From assembly GCA_002887195.1 (NCBI GenBank), contig PJAB01001811.1:1-12083 (forward strand): DNA of 12,083 bases, written 5' to 3'. Position numbers and translations under genes: made by a program. Below the pieces are notes generated by a model that was not told the DNA's origin, made no database searches, and worked only from the letters and a program-made list of their open reading frames with translations. This DNA comes from Chrysochromulina parva (lineage: Eukaryota > Haptophyta > Prymnesiales > Chrysochromulinaceae). This document shows, in pieces, positions 7,670-12,083 of the stretch. How positions within the stretch are numbered: the first letter of the stretch is position 1; each line of letters opens with the position of its first letter.

Positions 7670-7988
7670 GTTGTCGGTTCGCCGGCTCGACTCGAGAGTT
7701 GCGGGCTCGTCGGCAGCGGCTGCGGAGCGCAAAATGCGGATTCACGTGCGGCGAAGGAGGAGTCGGTATGTAGGCGAAAAAGTTTGCTATCTGCGTTCGG
7801 TACCAGCCACGAGCTCGGTCACCGTCTTCACGGACGCTGTCGGAGACGCGTTGATGAAAAATCTCATCATCCCAGACGACACGCACGCTGAAAATGGTGC
7901 CCTAGAAGCTATCGCTCACGGGGCTGGGGCTGCGCCAGCCGTCGCGGCGCTCACGACCGTCCTTTCGCACGCGTGGCGCTTCCTGGGG
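7670..7988. promoter_or_regulatory. Divergent intergenic region between the TMEM209-type gene and NDUFB3
   Basis: About 320 bp separate the minus-strand ATG at 7669 from the earliest likely plus-strand start near 7989, so the region probably holds both promoters and 5'UTRs, and possibly an upstream NDUFB3 exon. No TATA box or other standard element stands out. Confidence 0.4.
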
Positions 7989-8337
7989 ATGGCGAGATTC
8001 GCCCTTCGTTCACTCGTTCCTGAATGACTCACGAGCCCCTCGCAACACGCAGGTCTTCTCCCCTTCCCACGAGGCATGGCGCAAGCACCCGATGCTCCAG
8101 GTCTCCTACCGCTCGATGTGCGCACCGCTGGATGTGCTCGATCCCGCCGTTGCCATTTCAGCTTCCTTGGCTCCAGCAATCGTCGCCCCGGCTCTACCAA
8201 GCTGACGCTCCCATGGCCCGCCGTGTTCTGCTCACAGGTTCCCGGGACTGGGCTACGCGACGGCCATCTTCGCCACTTACTGCGCGGGCGAGTGGTTTTA
8301 CCTCAGGATCACGGGCGGGTCCAAAGGCCACCATTAA
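7989..8337 (+). CDS. NDUFB3: NADH dehydrogenase (complex I) beta subcomplex subunit 3 (B12), spliced; first exon uncertain
   Basis: Certain coding exons are ~8053-8117 and 8238-8337 (stop TAA at 8335). Joined over a 120-nt GT-AG intron they read HEAWRKHPMLQVSYRSM then FPGLGYATAIFATYCAGEWF and end GGSKGHH. This matches the NDUFB3/B12 family: an EWRKHP-type motif, one membrane helix preceded by PGLG, and a His-ending tail. The subunit is an accessory component of the membrane arm of mitochondrial complex I. The frame has no ATG upstream of 8053 after a stop at 7903, so the start must be spliced on. The best-length option is ATG at 7989 (MARFALRSL, a mitochondrial-like leader) joined from 8015 to 8053 over only 37 nt. 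Another is ATG at 7894 joined directly to 8053. With the first option the protein is about 63 aa, close to plant homologues of about 70. Confidence 0.78.
8118..8237 (+). other. Spliceosomal intron of NDUFB3 (120 nt)
   Basis: The donor is CGAT|GTGCGC at 8118 and the acceptor CTCACAG|GTTCC ending at 8237, with a branch-point-like CTGAC at 8202-8206. It interrupts an ATG codon in the same phase (AT|G) as the TMEM209-type intron, and removal yields RSMFPGLG as expected for the family. Confidence 0.85.
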
Positions 8338-8726
8338 AGCCAGGACAGGGAAGCCTGAGCGTGTTGGATGGTGTTTGTATTAGAGCGCGCTGCTGCGGCC
8401 GGCGCACTCTTACGCCGGTACTCAAAGACAAAGCGTCGTACTCACTCTTCGGTAAGTTGATCTAGTTTGATTGACGCACGGTGCAGGTGAGCAAATCACA
8501 ACCGCGGGCCCGGTCCCTCCGAGATTGGGCAAACCAGGGCCGACCGTGATTGCCGGCGCGACAGCTCGAAACATAGAGGACTATACCCTTTACCGGTTCC
8601 GGGTGGCAACCAATATCAATATCGTTTGTCATCATCCCCCCCCATCGGGGCCACCCCCATCCCCGCCCAGTTAGCACCGACAGCTCGCAGGTGCCAGGTG
8701 AGGCATGCTGCATCAATGGGCGCCAC
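8338..8726. other. Convergent intergenic region between NDUFB3 and the MYB gene
   Basis: This holds the presumed 3'UTRs of both genes. It contains a C-rich tract (~8636-8665, with CCCCCCCCATCGGGG able to fold locally) and an intron-like GTAAGT...GTGCAG pair 35 nt apart at 8452-8486. No coding sequence or RNA gene is recognisable. Confidence 0.45.
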
Positions 8727-9950
8727 TCAAGCAAACAGCCCGCTAAACGAGCAGGCACTGCGCGCACTCAGCGGCTGTGCGCTGAACGAGCTGTTGCCGC
8801 ATCGAGGGCTGAGCGAGCGCATGGCGAGCGCGTTGGTGGCCTCGCACAGCGTCGGCGGTTGCAGCGGTGCTAGCACACGCCCCTCGGCGGCGAAACGCTC
8901 GCGACGAGCGGCAAGCGAGCGCGGAGGGAGAAGGGGGCGAAGAGGGATCACGCCATCTAGGACGGCCTCGGCACAAGTTCTGTCGAGTTCTTGGAGGGTG
9001 AGCTTGATCTGCTGCTCGGCCGTCATGCTGATCACGGCCTCCGCAAGCGCGATCGCCTCCTCCGACTCGTCGCCGTCGGACTCGTCGCCGCATTCGCTGC
9101 GACCGCCTTCGCCGATATGCGATGAGCGTGGCGTGCGCGGCTGCCGCTCGCGGTCTCCGGCGCCGCCGGAAGAGACCTCTAGCACGGCGCGCACCGCTTC
9201 CTGCAGTGCTGCGGTCGCGTGTAACAGATCGTGCTTGCTTCTCGCGCGAATAACTGCCAGAAGCGCTGCAAGGGCGGGCTGCACTCGCCAGTTCTGCAGC
9301 GCCTGCGTCGATGAGACTGGGAAGCCGACCGCGGCGGCGAGCGACGAGGTGGGCTCGCACTTGAGGAGCGCGTTGATCTTGTCGGCCTCCTGCTGCGTCG
9401 GCCGCAGCGGGTGGCGTAGAGGCGCGGCGGGCAGGGAGGCGCCAGTCGATGCGGTTTTCGACGTGGCCGTCACCTGCCATGAGGGCGGCACCTCCGGCAC
9501 GACGCCGTCTGTAAATGCGGACGGCAAGGAACCGTCGGGCTCGAGCAGGTGGTCGATGCTCTCGCCGCGGCGCAACACACTGTTGTAGTGGTTCTTGATT
9601 GCATTGTCAGTGCGGCCTGGCATGTATTTAGCTATGTCTGACCACCTGTTGCCAAATGCCCCCTGGAGCTCGACGATCATGCGCTCCTCGCGTAGACTCC
9701 ACGGCTCCTTCTTGACCGCCGTGTCCAGGTGGTTGTGCCAGCGCTCGCGACACTGCTTACCAGTCCGCCCAGGGCACATTTCTGCTACGAGCGGCCATTG
9801 CCGAACACCAACGGCGGCGACTGCAGCGCGCACGGCCTCGTCCTCCTCCACGGTCCACGGCTTGCGGTACGGCCGGTGCCCGGAATGGTCGGCGTCAGCA
9901 TCGGGCAGGTGAGGCAGGTGATACGGATGGGCGCCGCGGTGCGTCATCAT
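8727..9950 (-). CDS. R2R3-MYB transcription factor, c-Myb-like
   Basis: This 407-aa nuclear DNA-binding protein begins at MMTHRG (tandem ATGs at 9950 and 9947). Repeat R2 spans ~30-77 with tryptophans at 32, 52 and 71 and recognition helix TGKQCRERWHNHL. R3 spans ~82-128 with W84, W103 and Y122 and helix TDNAIKNHYNSVLRR. These helices are nearly those of repeats 2 and 3 of animal c-Myb, so binding to a YAACNG-type site is likely. R1 is absent. Residues ~130-407 are low-complexity with an acidic patch (CGDESDGDESEEA, ~286-298), a candidate activation region, and no other known domain. No intron is needed. Targets and the process it controls cannot be read from the sequence. Confidence 0.93.
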   Translation of the reverse strand: MMTHRGAHPYHLPHLPDADADHSGHRPYRKPWTVEEDEAVRAAVAAVGVRQWPLVAEMCPGRTGKQCRERWHNHLDTAVKKEPWSLREERMIVELQGAFGNRWSDIAKYMPGRTDNAIKNHYNSVLRRGESIDHLLEPDGSLPSAFTDGVVPEVPPSWQVTATSKTASTGASLPAAPLRHPLRPTQQEADKINALLKCEPTSSLAAAVGFPVSSTQALQNWRVQPALAALLAVIRARSKHDLLHATAALQEAVRAVLEVSSGGAGDRERQPRTPRSSHIGEGGRSECGDESDGDESEEAIALAEAVISMTAEQQIKLTLQELDRTCAEAVLDGVIPLRPLLPPRSLAARRERFAAEGRVLAPLQPPTLCEATNALAMRSLSPRCGNSSFSAQPLSARSACSFSGLFA

Positions 9951-10341
9951 GGTTTGCGATCGGAGCGTGAGCTGTGAGGGGACCGAGGGCGATCGGCGTG
10001 CTTGCAGTGCTTCGGCAAATCAGAGGCGGTTATCCAATGGCTCGTGCTTGACTTTTGGAAATAATTTCCCAAAGTGGCGCTCTTGTGCGTCGGCCTCGGG
10101 CTTTTCGTTAGAAAAAAAGGGTTCACACGAGTCAAGGTTACACTAGGGATTTGGGGTTTTAGGAGGAGCAGGTGTCGCGGCGTCGCGGGAAGTCGTGATA
10201 CAGAGGGAAGTCGTGCAAATTTCGTGTGGACGGCTGAAGCGCTGAAGCGGTCGGCAAATGTGGCGCATGCAGCGGGTCGGCTCTCTGGCCACGCTACCTG
10301 CGAGGCTGGCTTGCCGTCAGCTTGCCGCGCAGCTGTCGGCC
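9951..10341 (-). promoter_or_regulatory. Upstream region of the MYB gene and 3' flank of the oxygenase gene
   Basis: No coding sequence is recognised. A plus-strand CCAAT (10034-10038; ATTGG on the gene strand) lies about 85 bp upstream of the MYB ATG. There is an A7 run within TTAGAAAAAAAGGG, a G/T-rich stretch around 10144-10163, and an 11-bp direct repeat GGGAAGTCGTG at 10187-10197 and 10205-10215. Confidence 0.45.
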
Positions 10342-11643
10342 TCACTCCACCGGCACGCGCACTTCGAAGTTCATTGCGATCGAGATCCTTGGCTTCCACA
10401 GCCTGCGGCCTGCTTGCCACTCGGCCAGCGTGGGAGCGCCCTGCTTCGAAGGCGCACGTGTCAGCAGCATTTCTGCCAGTGTACCTGGAAAGGGCGCCTC
10501 GCCAAAGACGTCGCAGCCGGTGGCGCCGTCGGGCGCGCCGTCGGGCAGGCCAGCAGCCCCGCTCGGCTGCGTCGTCGGCGACACTCCCATGACCATATGC
10601 GGGATGCTGCCCGGAAAGAGCCAGAGTTCCCCGGGCCTGGGCGCTACCTTCATAAACGTGTGAGTCGTCTCGGAGGCACCACCATCCGCCCGCGGCATCG
10701 CGCCCGTCCGGAAAATCAAGCAGCCGTCTGCGCCGCAGCTGCCACCGCCGGCCTCCGCGGCGCCGCCCCCAAGCCACATCGGTTGGGGGCGCTGCGGTTC
10801 GGTTCTCTGGCCTGAGGTGACGTAATACGTGCCGCTCAGCTTCTCCTTGTTGTGGATGTGCAGCATGTTCACATCGGCCGCTCGGTTGACATTCAGCCAA
10901 GACGTGGCCGGCAGGAAGCGCGTGCGGTGCTGCTCTCCAAGCTCCGCTGCTGGCTGCGTGAGATCGGGGTCCCGATCTCGTCCAAGCTGCTCGAGCGCCT
11001 CGCTCGCGATGCGGTGGAGCTCGTGGCAATGCGCAAGCCCAAGGGCGTCCTGCACGTCCGTGGGAACCGGCGGAAGCCCAGGGACTGCGAATCGACGCGT
11101 CGCCGCTTGTGCAGGGTTGCTCTGCTGCCTCTCAAACAGGTCGGGGTGGCTCTGGTAGCCACCCCGATTGGAGACCACCTTGCCGAGATCCTTGAACTGT
11201 GATGGGACCCCCGTGCGCAAGAGGATGCCGGCCCGGGCCGCCTCAAACTTGGCCTCTTTTCTGAGCGCCCAGTTGTAAATGCCATCATTAATTACGCCCG
11301 CATCACGTAGAGCGAAGCAGTGCACCACGTCCTCCTGATCGGGCGCGGCCTCCCGTGGTAGGTGATACGCGGTGTGCCGCGCGAATTCTTGCTTCCCATG
11401 GCCGGTCAGCGGCACGTCTATCGGCCGCGGTACTATTGGTTCGAAGGTGCTCGTCGGTGGCAACAGAAGGCCATCTTCTCTGCGAGGCAGTGCGGAGCCG
11501 AGCAGCGCCTTGCGCAGGCCAACGTCTTGGATGCCGGCAGTCGCCGGCGGCAGGGTGGCTCCCACGGAGGAGTCTGGCTGGGTGCCGATGAGTCGGTGGT
11601 CTTGGCGCATATGGCGGGCCGCAGCGATTGCCTTGGCACTCAT
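10342..11643 (-). CDS. Putative 2-oxoglutarate/Fe(II)-dependent oxygenase
   Basis: With the first in-frame ATG at 11643 (context CAGCCATGA) the protein is 433 aa. The frame extends to 11724 only through a TTG. The C-terminal half carries a double-stranded beta-helix signature of the putative 2OG-Fe(II) oxygenase family (Pfam 2OG-FeII_Oxy_5 type): SNRGGYQSHPD (~158-168), SWLNVNRAADVNMLHIHN (~248-265) with a likely iron ligand among H262/H264, LSGTYYVTSG (~269-278), GELWLFPGSIPHMV (~338-351) with H349 as the distal ligand, and RISIAMNFE (~419-427) with R419 expected to bind 2-oxoglutarate. A Gly/Ala/Pro-rich segment of about 65 residues separates H349 from R419, longer than usual. The N-terminal ~130 residues are not recognised. 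Substrate is unknown. A hydrophobic stretch (FHIFLFLVPL) is encoded in frame just upstream of the ATG. Confidence 0.85.
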   Translation of the reverse strand: MSAKAIAAARHMRQDHRLIGTQPDSSVGATLPPATAGIQDVGLRKALLGSALPRREDGLLLPPTSTFEPIVPRPIDVPLTGHGKQEFARHTAYHLPREAAPDQEDVVHCFALRDAGVINDGIYNWALRKEAKFEAARAGILLRTGVPSQFKDLGKVVSNRGGYQSHPDLFERQQSNPAQAATRRFAVPGLPPVPTDVQDALGLAHCHELHRIASEALEQLGRDRDPDLTQPAAELGEQHRTRFLPATSWLNVNRAADVNMLHIHNKEKLSGTYYVTSGQRTEPQRPQPMWLGGGAAEAGGGSCGADGCLIFRTGAMPRADGGASETTHTFMKVAPRPGELWLFPGSIPHMVMGVSPTTQPSGAAGLPDGAPDGATGCDVFGEAPFPGTLAEMLLTRAPSKQGAPTLAEWQAGRRLWKPRISIAMNFEVRVPVE

Positions 11644-11830
11644 GGCTGGCTGCAGGAGTGCAGTGCATGCTGGATGCAGCGGGACCAAAAAGAGAAAGAT
11701 GTGAAATTCCAAGATTTCTTCCAAGTCCTAAGTCGACAGGTTGCTCACACGAACATCAGCTCTCCACACGGATGTGACTTTTGATACTTTTGACGATTCG
11801 TGCGTCTCGTAGGGCGAGATTAGCCGACAC
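11644..11830. promoter_or_regulatory. Divergent promoter region between the oxygenase and fasciclin genes
   Basis: Only 187 bp lie between the two ATGs on opposite strands, so the region must hold both start sites and is a candidate bidirectional promoter. It contains a short repeat, GACTTTTGATACTTTTGACG, near 11776-11795. On the minus strand a pyrimidine-rich stretch ending CTCCTGCAG, just before the oxygenase ATG, could be a splice acceptor for an upstream exon. Confidence 0.45.
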
Positions 11831-12083
11831 ATGAGCATGCTCGCCTTGATCTCATTGACAACAGCCTTTCAGCTTCCGCACTCCGCGTCGTTGCACGCCG
11901 CGTCGCGCTCGGGTACGATCAATGCGGTGTCTTCGTGGTACGACGATGGAAAGAGACTCGGTCCGAAGAAGCCAGACATCGTTGACACTGCGGTGAGCGC
12001 TGGCGCCTTCAGGACCCTCGCCGCAGCGCTTGGTGCTGCCGGCCTCGTCGACACCATGAAGAGTGCGGGCCCGTTCACCGTCT
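11831..12083 (+). CDS. Fasciclin (FAS1) domain protein, N-terminal part, cut by the window edge
   Basis: The 84 visible codons start with [20 protein letters not shown]: a short hydrophobic signal-like segment followed by A|F, then a Ser/Ala/His/Arg-rich stretch. That is the pattern of bipartite plastid leaders in algae with red-derived complex plastids. From ~residue 49 it reads [20 protein letters not shown], then [16 protein letters not shown], the typical start of a FAS1 domain and very like cyanobacterial single-domain forms. FAS1 domains mediate adhesion or act in extracellular, cell-surface or luminal settings; the role here is unknown. A second ATG at 11837 is a possible start. It is divergent from the oxygenase gene. 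The rest of the gene lies beyond the window. Confidence 0.9.
   Translation, partial: MSMLALISLTTAFQLPHSASLHAASRSGTINAVSSWYDDGKRLGPKKPDIVDTAVSAGAFRTLAAALGAAGLVDTMKSAGPFTV

Noticed and set aside
6863..7732. Separate membrane protein gene of 289 codons
   Set aside because: It ends exactly at a strong splice donor, and joining to the next frame yields one TMEM209-type protein. It is therefore exon 1, with its true ATG at 7669 and not the TTG at 7732.
8368..8550. Possible mini-gene with a 35-nt intron (GTAAGT at 8452, GTGCAG ending at 8486)
   Set aside because: The joined product would be about 49 residues with no recognisable similarity, and the ATG is only about 30 nt after the NDUFB3 stop. 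The donor and acceptor match may be chance.
10141..10165. Telomere-like G/T-rich stretch (CTAGGGATTTGGGGTTTTAGG)
   Set aside because: There is no regular repeat unit and it is flanked by ordinary genes on both sides, so an interstitial telomere tract is not supported.
9947..11029. Minus-strand open frame of 360 codons
   Set aside because: It overlaps the oxygenase coding region in another frame and the MYB upstream region; composition is Arg/Ala/His-rich and lacks any domain.
11869..12078. Minus-strand open frame opposite the fasciclin gene
   Set aside because: The plus strand gives a clear FAS1 sequence with a leader; the minus frame is its shadow.
1..12083. CRISPR arrays, tRNA or rRNA genes, insertion sequences, bacterial operons
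   Set aside because: No spaced repeat arrays, cloverleaf candidates, ribosomal RNA motifs, transposase motifs or Shine-Dalgarno-led gene chains were seen on reading both strands by eye.

Overview
The window looks like nuclear DNA of a photosynthetic protist with a complex (secondary) plastid, most plausibly a haptophyte-type alga; that lineage call is an inference. The reasons are: genes with spliceosomal introns (GT...AG, short, GC-rich) on both strands; a eukaryotic complex I subunit, a nuclear-envelope TMEM209-type protein and a c-Myb-like R2R3 factor; and a glutamyl-tRNA reductase and a fasciclin protein with N-terminal leaders that look like signal peptide plus transit peptide (the fasciclin leader has an A|F junction typical of red-lineage complex plastids). 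DNA is strongly GC-rich with G/C at third codon positions, apart from one AT-rich island near 4745-4885.

Layout. 1-204: promoter region with a 15-bp direct repeat. 205-1785 (+): intron-less glutamyl-tRNA reductase, first committed enzyme of C5 tetrapyrrole synthesis. 1786-2381: convergent intergenic DNA. 2382-4601 (-): long Glu/Arg/Ala-rich coiled coil ending in ankyrin repeats; its last residues copy a piece of the neighbouring reductase gene. 4602-5073: spacer with the AT-rich island. 5074-7669 (-): a two-exon TMEM209-type (cytochrome b561 N-terminal family) gene, recognised by joining two reading frames across a 112-nt intron; it carries FG-rich tracts and an in-frame 339-bp insertion. About 7989-8337 (+): a small, easily missed gene for complex I subunit NDUFB3/B12, with a 120-nt intron and an unresolved first exon. 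8338-8726: convergent intergenic DNA. 8727-9950 (-): R2R3-MYB. 9951-10341: MYB upstream region. 10342-11643 (-): putative 2OG-Fe(II) oxygenase. 11644-11830: divergent promoter. 11831-end (+): N-terminus of a fasciclin (FAS1) protein, cut by the window edge.

The genes do not form an obvious pathway or operon; this is a compact stretch of ordinary algal genes in convergent and divergent pairs (HEMA/ANK convergent, TMEM209/NDUFB3 divergent, NDUFB3/MYB convergent, oxygenase/FAS1 divergent). I did not find a new multi-gene system. The most interesting items are at gene-structure scale: FG repeats inside a TMEM209 homologue, the duplicated insertion within it, the short hemA-to-ankyrin sequence transfer, and the hidden NDUFB3 gene. 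Several computed reading frames begin at TTG; for eukaryotic genes I moved the starts to the first in-frame ATG.
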